Source: Psychrobacillus sp042885655 (GTDB lineage Bacteria; Bacillota; Bacilli; Bacillales_A; Planococcaceae). From it: a stretch of 64,000 nt of DNA. The DNA is taken from the NCBI RefSeq assembly GCF_042885655.1, contig NZ_JBHVRO010000011.1:1-64000 (forward strand). Reading direction: 5' to 3'. A program made the translations under genes and the position numbers. The notes under the pieces are model-generated. The model searched no databases and was not told where the DNA came from. It saw only the letters and a list, made by a program, of their open reading frames with translations. This document shows, in pieces, positions 1-7,939 of the stretch (position 1 is the first letter of the stretch; each line of letters starts with the position of its first letter).

Positions 1-248
1 AGCGCCACATCGTGTGGCAACGCCTTCGTGACCAACATCCTGTTGGCCTCCGACTGGAGTCACCACCTTTCACTACAATCCATTAAGTGAGTAGTGACAA
101 ACAAGAAGATTTAGCTCAGCTATCGCTAAGAGGATAGAATTAGTTTAAGTAAAAGTAGTAATCATGCCATCCTGAAATCGTTGTTGAATAAGATGCTATT
201 ACTTTTTAAAATTGGTGAAATTTTGTGCATCCGGATAAAATGTAGTTC
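1..248. repeat. Direct repeat copy 1 (about 250 bp)
   Basis: This block is nearly identical to 379–629, with an offset of 378 bp and only scattered substitutions and small indels. It carries the same landmarks in the same order: a GC-rich stretch with CATCCTGTTGGCC, a middle part with TTTAGCTCA, and an AT-rich tail ending in AAAATGTAGTTC. The left end is cut by the window edge. No credible gene lies inside; the open frames here are shadows. Confidence 0.85.
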
Positions 249-296
249 CTTAACTAATGAACTTGAAAGAATTAAATAATACTGGGGATTTTCGTT

Positions 297-455
297 TCAG
301 GTGGACGCGTTCCGTGGGGGCGCCGCTTTCGCGTCGTTTGTGATGGCTCATCTGTCTCACATAGGAACAAAGGCTAAGAGCGCCACATCGTGTGGCAACG
401 CCTTCGTGACCAACATCCTGTTGGCCTCCGACTGGAGTCGCCACCTTTCACTACA
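297..455 (+). repeat. GC-rich dispersed intergenic element
   Basis: The stretch beginning GGTGGACGCGTTCC and running through GTCGTTTGTGATG and CTCATCTGTCTCAC matches, as a reverse complement, the element at 27238–27350. Relative to that copy this one has about 70 bp extra between CTCATCTGTCTCAC and CTGGAGTCGCC. Its G+C is far above the flanking DNA, and no protein is supported. Confidence 0.7.
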
Positions 456-629
456 ATTCATTAAGTGAGTAGTGACAAACAAGAAGATTTAGCTCATATA
501 TCGCTAAGAGGATAGAATTAGTTTAAGTAAAAGTAGTGATCATGCCATTCTGTAATCGTTGTTGAATAAGAGATGCTATTGCTTTTTAAAACTTTGGTGA
601 AATATTATGTATCCGATAAAATGTAGTTC
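379..629. repeat. Direct repeat copy 2 (about 250 bp)
   Basis: Second copy of the block at 1–248. Together the two look like a local duplication of a non-coding element. The GC-rich first third is part of a family also found at about 27.24 kb. Confidence 0.85.
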
Positions 630-714
630 ACTTCTAATATTCATGGGATTTAAATGTTTCCTACGAAGCAATTATAAATCGTCCCATACATACTAGTTGG
701 ATAGGAGTTGACGG

Positions 715-880
715 CGATTTCTGTGGGATAAGTTTGAGAGGAAGGTCCCGCAGGAACGTGAGAGAGGGGATTAAGGCTAAAGATGCTTCTTCCCTGAGGC
801 AAAGCCTTCATGGTTTTGGAGACTGAAGTCATGCACGTAAAAAGCGTCCGTCGTTGCGGAAATCAGGCGACATTCATATG
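715..880. repeat. Degenerate dispersed repeat fragment
   Basis: Gene-free segment with a GC-richer patch containing GCGTCCGTCGTTGCGGAAATC, which resembles GCGTCCGCCGATAGCGGAAATC in the 27.3 kb element. It looks like a decayed member of the same family. The open frame on the minus strand across it has no recognisable protein character. Confidence 0.5.
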
Positions 881-898
881 CTATTCTTCATGAAAGGA

Positions 899-923
899 CC
901 GGGCATCTATTTGCCCGGTTTTT
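899..923 (+). terminator. Rho-independent terminator
   Basis: Stem CCGGGCA/TGCCCGG with a short loop, followed by five T on the plus strand. It sits between the repeat region and the convergent yhaH gene. It probably ends a plus-strand transcript whose gene lies outside the window. Confidence 0.7.
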
Positions 924-938
924 AAAAAAAAAATCTTC

Positions 939-1295
939 TTATGGTTTTGGTAAAGTTTTTTCTAATTCTTCGATTGCTTGTTGGATGGAATGGATTTCGG
1001 TTTGTAGTTGCTGCTGGATTGGAGCCGTTTCATTTTTCCACTCTGCAATGCTCTTTTTTAAATCATCGATAGCATCTGGGATAACTTCTTTTGACTCCTT
1101 ATTTAATAGACTAACTGAGTTTTTAAGATTTTGTATTTGTAATTTTACATCTGATAGTTTGTCTTTAAAATCAAGTGAAGTAGATTTTATAGATGATCGA
1201 AGCTCTCCACCCGATTGCGGGGTAGAAAGAAGTACAGTAGTTGCCCCTGCGATTGCTCCTGTTGCAATACCTAATAAGAAATGTGTTGCTTTCAT
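939..1295 (-). CDS. yhaH: YtxH-family membrane-anchored protein
   Basis: A 118-residue protein with an N-terminal hydrophobic segment (about residues 4–23, GIATGAIAGATTVLLSTP) followed by a charged, coiled-coil-prone tail. This is the layout of the YtxH family of small stress-associated membrane proteins. The start is the ATG at 1295, not the GTG three codons earlier: AAGGGG lies 8 bases before this ATG, whereas it would overlap the GTG. In B. subtilis yhaH lies next to trpP (yhaG) and near hit, as here, which supports the name. The molecular function of the family is not established; a cell-envelope or stress role is inferred. Confidence 0.8.
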   Translation of the reverse strand: MKATHFLLGIATGAIAGATTVLLSTPQSGGELRSSIKSTSLDFKDKLSDVKLQIQNLKNSVSLLNKESKEVIPDAIDDLKKSIAEWKNETAPIQQQLQTEIHSIQQAIEELEKTLPKP

Positions 1296-1362
1296 TTTAT
1301 TCACCCCTTGTTTATATGTATTATTCCTTTCCTTGACCTAATTAAAACATAATTTTCTATAC

Positions 1363-1391
1363 AAAAAAAGCTTTCCTTATAAAAGGAAAGC
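1363..1391 (-). terminator. Terminator of trpP
   Basis: Perfect stem GCTTTCCTT/AAGGAAAGC just past the trpP stop. On the minus strand it is followed by seven T. It separates trpP from yhaH. Confidence 0.85.
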
Positions 1392-1399
1392 AAGTAATT

Positions 1400-1924
1400 T
1401 TAAGCTGTAATGGCAATTTCGAATTTTGTTCTTTTTATAATCTTTCCGATAATTGGATATATAATAAAGAATGCTACAGCATTGATAGCTATCGCTGGCA
1501 AAACTACACCAACTAAAAGCCCAACGAAAGGTATATTTGCTCCGATTAAGAAAATAGCACTTGATAAGAAAACTGTGCCAGAAACTAGAGTACCCACGCA
1601 TGTTAGAACAACAGCTACCGCTAATTTATTTGCAACATTGTGAAGTAATACTACCAATCCGAAGAAAACGAATGCTGTGACAAATTTATCAATGATATTC
1701 GGAACAAATCCACCTGGGAATGTGGAAAACAATCCAGATATAACTCCTGTAGAAACCCCTAGTAAAAAAACACTTTTTACATTTGGAAATAATAAAATCC
1801 CTATAAACATCATTGTTAACATAAAGTCTGGTTTCATCCCACCATTAAATCCTGGGATAACAATATAAAGTACTGCTCCGACACCAATTAATAATGACAT
1901 TAAAACTAAATTTTTTGTATTCAA
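1400..1924 (-). CDS. trpP: Tryptophan transporter TrpP
   Basis: A 174-residue, very hydrophobic protein with about five to six membrane segments and the motif FSTFPGGFVPNIIDK typical of the TrpP (YhaG) family, which imports tryptophan. Length and location (between yhaH and hit) match the Bacillus orthologue. Translation starts at TTG 1924, preceded at 9 bases by GAGGAG. An ATG five bases upstream is out of frame. The ribosome binding site is embedded in evenly spaced GAG triplets (separate entry), implying TRAP-mediated translational repression when tryptophan is plentiful, as known for B. subtilis trpP. The TRAP inference rests on the repeat pattern only. Confidence 0.9.
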   Translation of the reverse strand: MNTKNLVLMSLLIGVGAVLYIVIPGFNGGMKPDFMLTMMFIGILLFPNVKSVFLLGVSTGVISGLFSTFPGGFVPNIIDKFVTAFVFFGLVVLLHNVANKLAVAVVLTCVGTLVSGTVFLSSAIFLIGANIPFVGLLVGVVLPAIAINAVAFFIIYPIIGKIIKRTKFEIAITA

Positions 1925-1926
1925 TT

Positions 1927-1954
1927 CTCATCTCTCCTCAGCTTTTCTAAGCTA
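1927..1954 (-). promoter_or_regulatory. Putative TRAP (MtrB) binding site over the trpP ribosome binding site
   Basis: Read on the minus strand the leader contains TAG-N2-TAG-N7-GAG-N2-GAG-N2-GAG immediately before the TTG start. (G/U)AG triplets spaced by two bases are the RNA signature bound by tryptophan-activated TRAP. The site includes the Shine–Dalgarno GAGGAG, so binding would block ribosomes. Only five triplets are clear; B. subtilis TRAP sites usually have more, some imperfect. Confidence 0.65.
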
Positions 1955-2044
1955 TAGTTTGTAAGATTCCTCTAATGTATCCTCTTGATCATTAGCAAGA
2001 AACTTAATTAGATTGTAAGTCTTTTTAAATTTATTTGCAACCTG

Positions 2045-2470
2045 TTAATTATTTAACTTTTCGAACAATTCGCCTGCTAAATTTTGAATAAATTCAGAAG
2101 TCATAGTTTTTTCTTTTGTATTCCACGTAGCACGGAAGCCATCTGTTTGATCATATCGAGGAATAAAGTGTAAATGAAAATGGAAGACACTTTGCCCAGC
2201 AGCAGCTCCATTATTATTTAAAAGGTTCATTCCAACGGGTCCATATGCTTCTTTCAATGCCGAAGCAATTTTAGGAACAACTTTAAATAAATTACTTGCC
2301 TCTTCTTCTGATAAATCATAAACGTTTTCTTTATGATTTTTTGGAATCACAAGTGCATGCCCTTTTGTAAGAGGCATTATATCCATAAAAGCATAAACAT
2401 GCTCATCCTCATAAATTTTAGCGCTTGGAATCGAGCCGTCAATTATTTTGCAAAAAATACATTCACTCAT
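2045..2470 (-). CDS. hit: HIT-family nucleotide-binding hydrolase
   Basis: A 141-residue histidine-triad protein. The motif HFHLHF at residues 97–102 gives the three histidines (H97, H99, H101) that form the nucleotide phosphate site, and CIFCKI near the N terminus is typical of the Hint branch. Such enzymes hydrolyse adenosine phosphoramidates and related nucleotidyl conjugates in the cytoplasm. In B. subtilis hit lies divergent from ecsAB, exactly as here. AGGAGG lies just before the ATG. No clear terminator is visible between it and the trpP leader. Confidence 0.93.
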   Translation of the reverse strand: MSECIFCKIIDGSIPSAKIYEDEHVYAFMDIMPLTKGHALVIPKNHKENVYDLSEEEASNLFKVVPKIASALKEAYGPVGMNLLNNNGAAAGQSVFHFHLHFIPRYDQTDGFRATWNTKEKTMTSEFIQNLAGELFEKLNN

Positions 2471-2564
2471 GTAAAAACCTCCTATTCATTGTTACGAAAA
2501 GTTTAACATATAATAGGACAGGTTTGTTTATTAGAAGGTACTTAAAATTATTACTTCAAGTTAT

Positions 2565-2905
2565 AGGGTTTAGTGCGGTGGCAATTTGCTTGCGATGAGC
2601 TTAAGCAGGGGAGATTAAACGTTGAAACGGCTCCCTATCCGCGGTCGTTGCTTCAGCTACCGCTATTCCCGCAGGAGTGTCGCCTTTTTCAACGATTTTC
2701 TAGAATTTAAAAGTATAGTGTAGAAATGTTAAAGCTTCCACTCTATTTCTAGGAGCGCTTTGAAAAAGTCTATACGATTTAGTATCAAATTACTGTGTCT
2801 ATAAGTTATGTATTTAGGACGGCGGCAATTTTTTTTGCGACGAGCTTGCGCAGGAGCATGAGACTCGTCGCTCGCCACTCGGAAAGCGAATGCCAGAGCG
2901 CTAAT
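2565..2905. repeat. Decayed GC-rich dispersed repeats in the hit–ecsA gap
   Basis: The 553 bp between hit and ecsA holds no gene. Two patches (about 2570–2700 and 2815–2905) share GCGGTGGCAATTTGCTTGCGA versus GCGGCAATTTTTTTTGCGA, followed by GAGCTT and GCAGG, and end in GC-rich sequence. The second, with AAAGCGAATGCCAGAGCGC, also resembles 7840–7875. They look like eroded copies of an intergenic repeat. Promoters for ecsAB presumably lie in 2900–3010, but no confident boxes were assigned. Confidence 0.5.
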
Positions 2906-3023
2906 CTTAACAGTAAATATCTAATGGAAAATTTGCTAGAATAATACTTAGTGCCATCGTTTAATGAAAGAAGATTTTTCCTACTAGCTTTGGTAAACTA
3001 TCAATTAGAGATGAGGTGCAGAT

Positions 3024-3773
3024 ATGACAGTATTGGAAGTAAATAATGTCACAGGAGGCTATACAAAAAAGCCTGTTTTACATGATCTAAATTTTTCGAT
3101 AGGGAAAGGTGAATTAGTTGGTTTAATTGGATTGAACGGTGCAGGAAAGAGTACAACGATTAAGCATATTATCGGTACAATGAATGCCACACATGGAGAA
3201 ATTCGATTAGAAGGAAAAACTATGAAAGAAGATCCAGCAATATATCGTTCTTCTTTTTCATACATTCCAGAAACTCCCGTCTTATATGATGAACTAACGT
3301 TAATGGAACATCTGAAACTAACAGCTATGGCATACAACATAGATTCATCTGTATTTGAAGCGCGGAAAGATGCACTTCTAAAAGAGTTTCGAATGGAAAA
3401 GAGATTGAACTGGTTTCCAGCGCATTTTTCTAAAGGAATGCGGCAAAAAGTAATGATTATGTGTGCTTTTTTAGTAAGTCCTTCTTTATATATTATAGAC
3501 GAGCCATTTGTTGGTTTAGATCCTCTAGGGATTCAATCACTACTTGATCAAATGAAAGCGAGAAAAGAAGAAGGGGCCTCAGTCCTTATGTCGACCCATA
3601 TTTTATCCACAGCAGAAAAATATTGTGATCGAATCTTACTTTTACACAATGGGAAAATTAGAGCGCAAGGAACAATGAATGATTTGCGAGCAGTTTTTAA
3701 TATGCCACATGCAACGCTAGATGATTTATATATCGAAATGACGAAGGAACAACAAGATGAAAAATTTGCGTGA
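3024..3773 (+). CDS. ecsA: ABC transporter ATP-binding protein EcsA
   Basis: A 249-residue ATPase with Walker A GLNGAGKST at 36–44, ABC signature FSKGMRQK, Walker B LYIIDEPFVGLD and the H-loop in MSTHIL. It pairs with the membrane protein EcsB, whose gene overlaps by 17 bp. In B. subtilis the Ecs transporter affects protein secretion, regulated intramembrane proteolysis by RasP, competence and sporulation; its substrate is thought to be peptide-like. The position beside hit and the EcsB partner make the assignment firm. GAGGTG precedes the ATG. Confidence 0.95.
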   Translation: MTVLEVNNVTGGYTKKPVLHDLNFSIGKGELVGLIGLNGAGKSTTIKHIIGTMNATHGEIRLEGKTMKEDPAIYRSSFSYIPETPVLYDELTLMEHLKLTAMAYNIDSSVFEARKDALLKEFRMEKRLNWFPAHFSKGMRQKVMIMCAFLVSPSLYIIDEPFVGLDPLGIQSLLDQMKARKEEGASVLMSTHILSTAEKYCDRILLLHNGKIRAQGTMNDLRAVFNMPHATLDDLYIEMTKEQQDEKFA

Positions 3774-4953
3774 AGTATGGAATAAACGTTTCGTATTTTA
3801 TATAAATGAATTACAAAAATACTTAAAGTATATTGTTTCTGGTCATATTGCGATTGTGCTAGTTTTCGCAATTGGAGCAGCAGGATATGCTTACAGTGAA
3901 TGGCTAAAAACTGCGCCAACTGATTTTCCTTCATTTTTACTTGTTGCTTTCTTATTAAGTCTATTTCTCATAATAAGCCCTCCTGTTTCGCTAATGAAAC
4001 ATGCAGATGGAGTCTATTTTTTACCTTTAGAAACAAAGCTGAAAGAATATTTTAAGCTAGCATTAAGATGGACTTACTTTTCGAGTGTCTTTGTTTCACT
4101 AGCGGTTTTTGTTGTTTCTATTCCACTACTTACCAAAATAGGTGGTATGGCAAAAAATGAGGTTTTTATTCTCTTTTTCGTTGTTCTAGTACTAAAAGGT
4201 TGGAACATGTTTGTGGAATTCAATTATCGTTGGGCAGCTAATGGAAAATATGTGTGGATGGATCGATTTGTCCGGTTTCTATTATTATTCTCCGCGTTAT
4301 ATTTCCTAATGAGTGGTTATTTAATAATTGCGATAGGAATAGCGATTATTGGAATAATTTATCTTGTTGTTTGGCAAAAGAAAAAGAAAGATATACCTTT
4401 TCCATTCGATCATTTCATTGAAGTGGAACAATCACGTATGATGCGTTTTTATCGATTTGCGAACTATTTCACGGATGTTCCGCATATTAAAGGTAAAAAA
4501 AGAAGAAGAAGATGGTTAGATGCTTTTTATAAATTTGCACCATACGCGCAACATAACGCACAATTTTATCTAGTGTTACGTACATTTGTACGAACAGATG
4601 ATTATTTTTATTTATGGGTTAGATTAACTTTTTTATCGACTTTAGGAGCTATATTCATACCGTTTCCAATCGTAGCATTAATTTTTACAGGTGCACTTGG
4701 CTTTGCGACAGTTATACAGTTAAAGCATTCATTACTATCCGGTCATGAATTCCGTATGGATTTGTTATTTCCAATTGATTCGAATGCTAGAAAGCTAGCT
4801 GTAAATAAATTACTTCGTATGATTCAATTCGTACAAGCTTTATTTGTTTTACTTGGAATAACCGTCCAAGGTAATTTTGCTTTATCGTGGATGATAATAC
4901 CGGTTATCGTGTTTGTCATATCCGAACTAACACTTCGCATGAGTAAAAAATAG
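3757..4953 (+). CDS. ecsB: ABC transporter permease EcsB
   Basis: A 398-residue polytopic membrane protein with clustered hydrophobic segments around residues 28–45, 53–75, 105–130, 135–150, 175–210, 290–325 and 350–395. Short basic stretches such as GKKRRRR lie on the cytoplasmic side. It forms the membrane half of the Ecs transporter. The ATG overlaps the end of ecsA, indicating translational coupling. The ecsC gene that follows in B. subtilis is absent; a strong terminator and short hairpins follow instead. Confidence 0.93.
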   Translation: MKNLREVWNKRFVFYINELQKYLKYIVSGHIAIVLVFAIGAAGYAYSEWLKTAPTDFPSFLLVAFLLSLFLIISPPVSLMKHADGVYFLPLETKLKEYFKLALRWTYFSSVFVSLAVFVVSIPLLTKIGGMAKNEVFILFFVVLVLKGWNMFVEFNYRWAANGKYVWMDRFVRFLLLFSALYFLMSGYLIIAIGIAIIGIIYLVVWQKKKKDIPFPFDHFIEVEQSRMMRFYRFANYFTDVPHIKGKKRRRRWLDAFYKFAPYAQHNAQFYLVLRTFVRTDDYFYLWVRLTFLSTLGAIFIPFPIVALIFTGALGFATVIQLKHSLLSGHEFRMDLLFPIDSNARKLAVNKLLRMIQFVQALFVLLGITVQGNFALSWMIIPVIVFVISELTLRMSKK

Positions 4954-5031
4954 ACGAAATTCTGAACTTCAATCTAAGTGGTTCTCTTGTGGAGTACCCA
5001 CATAGGAAAAAGTTGATATAAAAACAAGCAT

Positions 5032-5075
5032 AAAAGTAGTGGATTTCGCAGCTGAAATCCACTACTTTTAGTATT
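5032..5075 (+). terminator. Terminator of ecsAB
   Basis: Long stem AAAAGTAGTGGATTTC/GAAATCCACTACTTTT with a four-base loop. It lies 78 bp past the ecsB stop and is followed by AGTATTTTTT. Confidence 0.85.
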
Positions 5076-5216
5076 TTTTCGAGGAAACATATGGTGCAAT
5101 TACTAGAGGTGCTTATTCAACTTATCTAGCAGTTTTGTTGAAGAAATTTAAATTAAAAAACCACCAATTAATGGTGGTTAAATTGTCCAATCACAAGCAA
5201 TATCTTGTTTCTACAT

Positions 5217-5241
5217 TGAGCTGTTTGGACAGCTCTTTTTT
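5217..5241 (+). terminator. Hairpin with T-tract
   Basis: Stem GAGCTGT/ACAGCTC followed by TTTTTTC, directly upstream of the palindromic element at 5248. The same order, terminator then palindrome, recurs in the 19–23 kb array. Confidence 0.6.
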
Positions 5242-5247
5242 CTTATT

Positions 5248-5270
5248 CAACTAAAGTAGGAGGATAGTTT
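5248..5270. repeat. AACTAA–TAGTT palindromic element
   Basis: CAACTAAAGTAGGAGGATAGTTT: imperfect inverted repeat with a purine-rich centre, matching the elements that separate genes at 19–23 kb. It stands 80 bp before the oxidoreductase gene at 5350. Confidence 0.55.
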
Positions 5271-5349
5271 AAGATCAGCTATTTGACTAATGGTCTATTT
5301 GTTCGAAAAACGTATTATATTAAGTATAAAACGAATTTGAGGTGGATAA

Positions 5350-6336
5350 ATGAAAGCAATTGTGTACACAAGGTACGGTCCCCCAGATGTTCTTGAACTA
5401 AAACAGTTAGAAAAACCTATTCCGAAAGAAAATGAAATCTTAGTTAAAGTGAAAGCAACAACCGTAACAGTAGCAGACATTAGGACACGAAGTTTTACAG
5501 TTCCTCCTGCTTTCTGGCTGCCTGCACGTATAACACTTGGTTTAAGACGACCAAAAAAAGAAATCTTAGGAATGGAATTAGCTGGAGAAGTGGAATTGGT
5601 CGGAAAAAGTGTAAAAAAGTTTAATCCAGGGGACCAAATTTTTGCGTCATCCTTGGCTGGGTTTGGTGCTTATGCCGAATATAAGTGTTTGGAGGAAGAT
5701 GGTCCTGTAGCTATTAAGCCTTGCAATATAACTTATGGAGAAGCTGCTGCCATTCCTATTGGAGCTCGCACAGCATTGTATTTTCTTAGAAAAGCAGGTA
5801 TAAAGAGCGGTCAATCAATTTTAGTGTATGGTGCTTCAGGAAGTGTAGGAAGTTATGCAGTTCAGATTGCCAAACATTTCGGAGCAAACGTTACAGGGGT
5901 ATGTAGTTACAATAATTTGGAATTAGTTAAATCTCTTGGAGCAGACAAAGTAATTGATTATACAGCTGAGGATTTTTCGAGTACAGATGAAACATATGAT
6001 ATCATCTTTGAAGCGGTAAACAAGAGTTCCTTTTCAGCTTGTATGAAATTGTTAAAGAACAACGGTACCTATATAAATGTTACTGAACCGCTACCAAGTG
6101 TACAAATGCTATGGACTAAATTGACGAGTAGCAAGAAACTATTATTGAGCCGAAATTCACCTGAAACTTCAGAAGCATTAAACTTCCTTAAAGAACTTGT
6201 TGAGATGGGGAAGATAAGAGCGGTCATTGACAGATATTATTCGTTTGATGAGATTGTGGAGGCTCATAGATATGTAGAGAAAGGACACAAGAGGGGAAAT
6301 GTTGTTATAAATGTTGAACATAACAACAAATCCTAA
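5350..6336 (+). CDS. NAD(P)-dependent medium-chain oxidoreductase, quinone-reductase type
   Basis: A 328-residue protein of the medium-chain dehydrogenase/reductase superfamily. The N-terminal GroES-like domain opens with YTRYGPPDVLEL. The Rossmann domain contains VYGASGSVGSYAVQIAK, which binds NAD(P)H. The zinc ligands of classic alcohol dehydrogenases are not evident, which fits the zinc-independent quinone oxidoreductase branch. The substrate is unknown. GAGGTGG precedes the ATG. A paralogue with the same architecture lies at 60847–61806. The gene stands alone behind a palindromic element, so it may be an inserted cassette. Confidence 0.85.
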   Translation: MKAIVYTRYGPPDVLELKQLEKPIPKENEILVKVKATTVTVADIRTRSFTVPPAFWLPARITLGLRRPKKEILGMELAGEVELVGKSVKKFNPGDQIFASSLAGFGAYAEYKCLEEDGPVAIKPCNITYGEAAAIPIGARTALYFLRKAGIKSGQSILVYGASGSVGSYAVQIAKHFGANVTGVCSYNNLELVKSLGADKVIDYTAEDFSSTDETYDIIFEAVNKSSFSACMKLLKNNGTYINVTEPLPSVQMLWTKLTSSKKLLLSRNSPETSEALNFLKELVEMGKIRAVIDRYYSFDEIVEAHRYVEKGHKRGNVVINVEHNNKS

Positions 6337-6433
6337 TTAATGAAGCAACCCCAAGTTGAATAAAATGGTAGTGTAAATGACCAAATAAGAGGATTTATAC
6401 TTAAGCTAACTGGGCTTTAGTTGAATAAAAAAA

Positions 6434-6467
6434 ACAGTGGCAAATTGGATTATTTGCCACTGTTTTG
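6434..6467. terminator. Bidirectional terminator
   Basis: Perfect stem ACAGTGGCAAA/TTTGCCACTGT with a run of A on the left and T on the right. It can therefore stop both the plus-strand oxidoreductase transcript and the minus-strand amidohydrolase transcript. Confidence 0.85.
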
Positions 6468-6501
6468 TATTGCATCTAAATTATATCGCTTGCACTAAAT
6501 T

Positions 6502-7671
6502 TTATTGTGTTTGATATTTGATAGCTGCACATCCTAATGTTTTTGCTGCAATTAGCATTGCTCGCTCATCAAAATCGAATTTTGGACTATGATGAGGGAA
6601 AACCTCTCCTTGTGGCATAGCACCTGTGAAGAAAAAGGTTCCAGGAACTTTTTCCATGTAATAGCCAAAATCTTCACCAATCATGTGTAGAATGGATTCT
6701 TCTACCTTTTCAACACCTGGCACTTCATTTGCAACCTTCTCTAAAAACTCTGTTTCTGCTAGATGATTAATGACAGGTGGGTATCCTCTGTCGTAAGAAA
6801 AAGAATAGGTACAATCAGCTGAGATACAAGTGCCCTTAATAACTCTTTCTAATTCATGCTCCATCAAATCACGAACTTCTGGATTAAAAGTACGCACCGT
6901 TCCCGAAAGTTTTGCAGAATCTGCAATTATATTAAAAGCATTTTCAGCTACAAATGAACCAACTGAAAGAACTGCGGCTTCTGTTGGATTGACTCTTCTT
7001 GAAACTAATTGTTGTAAGTTTACAACTAACTGGGAAGCGACTACGATTGCATCCTTAGATTGATGGGGATTAGCTCCATGCCCACCTCTACCTTGAATGG
7101 TTATTTCAAATCGATCAGCAGCTGCCATAATAGGACCGGATTTATATTCAATCGTGCCAAGAGGAGTTAACGACCACAAATGTGTACCGAAAATAACATC
7201 TACACCTTCTAAACATCCTTCATCGATCATTGGTTTCGCTCCACCAGGTGCATATTCCTCTGCATGTTGATGAATAAACACGTATTCTCCTACTAATTGA
7301 TCTTTTATTTCATTTAATGTGCGTGCAAGAATGAGAAGAGAAGCGGTATGTCCATCATGTCCGCAAGCATGCATCACACCGTCAATCGTAGATTTGTAGT
7401 CTACTTCTTTTTCATCTTGGATTGGTAGAGCATCAAAATCGGCACGAATAGCTACAGTTTTACCAGGTGATGCCCCTTTAATTCTTGCAACAACGCCATT
7501 TCCCCCAACATTTGCTTGAAAAGAAATTCCTAAATCCCTATAAAAGTCTTGAATGTACTTTGCTGTTTTCGTTTCTTGAAATGATACCTCTGGGTGCATA
7601 TGTAAATAACGACGAATTGTAACCATGTCTCCGAAAGACTTCTCCAGCTTTTCTATTAACGCTACTGTCAT
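6502..7671 (-). CDS. yhaA: M20-family N-acyl-amino-acid amidohydrolase
   Basis: A 389-residue cytoplasmic metallohydrolase of the M20D/HipO type. Signatures are HMHPEVSFQE at 24–33, metal-site motifs HACGHDGH (about 105–112) and EEYAPGGA, and a C-terminal motif GEDFGYY. These enzymes remove acyl groups from N-acyl amino acids or conjugates. The position between ecsAB and hmoB/hemE matches B. subtilis yhaA. GGAGGG lies before the ATG. The actual acyl substrate cannot be read from sequence. Confidence 0.9.
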   Translation of the reverse strand: MTVALIEKLEKSFGDMVTIRRYLHMHPEVSFQETKTAKYIQDFYRDLGISFQANVGGNGVVARIKGASPGKTVAIRADFDALPIQDEKEVDYKSTIDGVMHACGHDGHTASLLILARTLNEIKDQLVGEYVFIHQHAEEYAPGGAKPMIDEGCLEGVDVIFGTHLWSLTPLGTIEYKSGPIMAAADRFEITIQGRGGHGANPHQSKDAIVVASQLVVNLQQLVSRRVNPTEAAVLSVGSFVAENAFNIIADSAKLSGTVRTFNPEVRDLMEHELERVIKGTCISADCTYSFSYDRGYPPVINHLAETEFLEKVANEVPGVEKVEESILHMIGEDFGYYMEKVPGTFFFTGAMPQGEVFPHHSPKFDFDERAMLIAAKTLGCAAIKYQTQ

Positions 7672-7839
7672 ACGTTTTACCCTCCGTTTTTACTTTTAAT
7701 AAGATTATAGCAGAAAAAACCATTTATTTAGGCGTCCTTAATTGAAGACAAAAGCTTTTCTGAATAATACTTAACGAAATTTCACGTTAACTATTGTAAT
7801 CAAGTAAGCAAAACCTCTTAAAATTAGGCTAGTCCGCGA

Positions 7840-7875
7840 AAACAAATGCCAAAGCGCGCTAAATCCTAGAAGTAA
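7840..7875. repeat. Fragment of decayed dispersed repeat
   Basis: Contains CGCGAAAACAAATGCCAAAGCGC followed by TAAATCCTAGAAGTAAATA. This resembles the patch at about 2880–2915 (AAAGCGAATGCCAGAGCGC, then TAATCTTAACAGTAAATA). Only the tail of the element remains. Confidence 0.45.
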
Positions 7876-7881
7876 ATAATA

Positions 7882-7922
7882 AAAAAAACAGTAAGCGAAC
7901 TCTTCTTCGGGTTCGTTTACTG
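7882..7922 (-). terminator. Terminator of hmoB
   Basis: Stem ACAGTAAGCGAAC/GTTCGTTTACTGT with a TCTTCTTCGG loop. On the minus strand it is followed by a run of T. It ends the hmoB transcript. Confidence 0.8.
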
Positions 7923-7939
7923 TCTAGGAAGTCTTTTAT

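Larger units (their letters stand above)
4954..5349. other. Gene-free region with several hairpins
   Basis: Nearly 400 bp without a gene. It contains a perfect long terminator (5032–5075), a second hairpin AACCACCA/TGGTGGTT around 5158–5177, a third GAGCTGT/ACAGCTC with a T-tract (5217–5241), and then a copy of the AACTAA…TAGTT palindrome. No small ORF with a ribosome binding site was found. Confidence 0.7.

Noticed and set aside
250..832. Minus-strand open frames in the first kilobase
   Set aside because: They lie in the duplicated GC-rich repeat, lack ribosome binding sites and have no protein-like composition.
985..1341. Plus-strand frame opposite yhaH
   Set aside because: Antisense shadow of a recognised gene; cysteine-rich low-complexity translation.
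6377..6400. Additional TetR half-site AAATGACCAAATAAG
   Set aside because: No opposing half-site and no promoter context; probably chance in AT-rich DNA.
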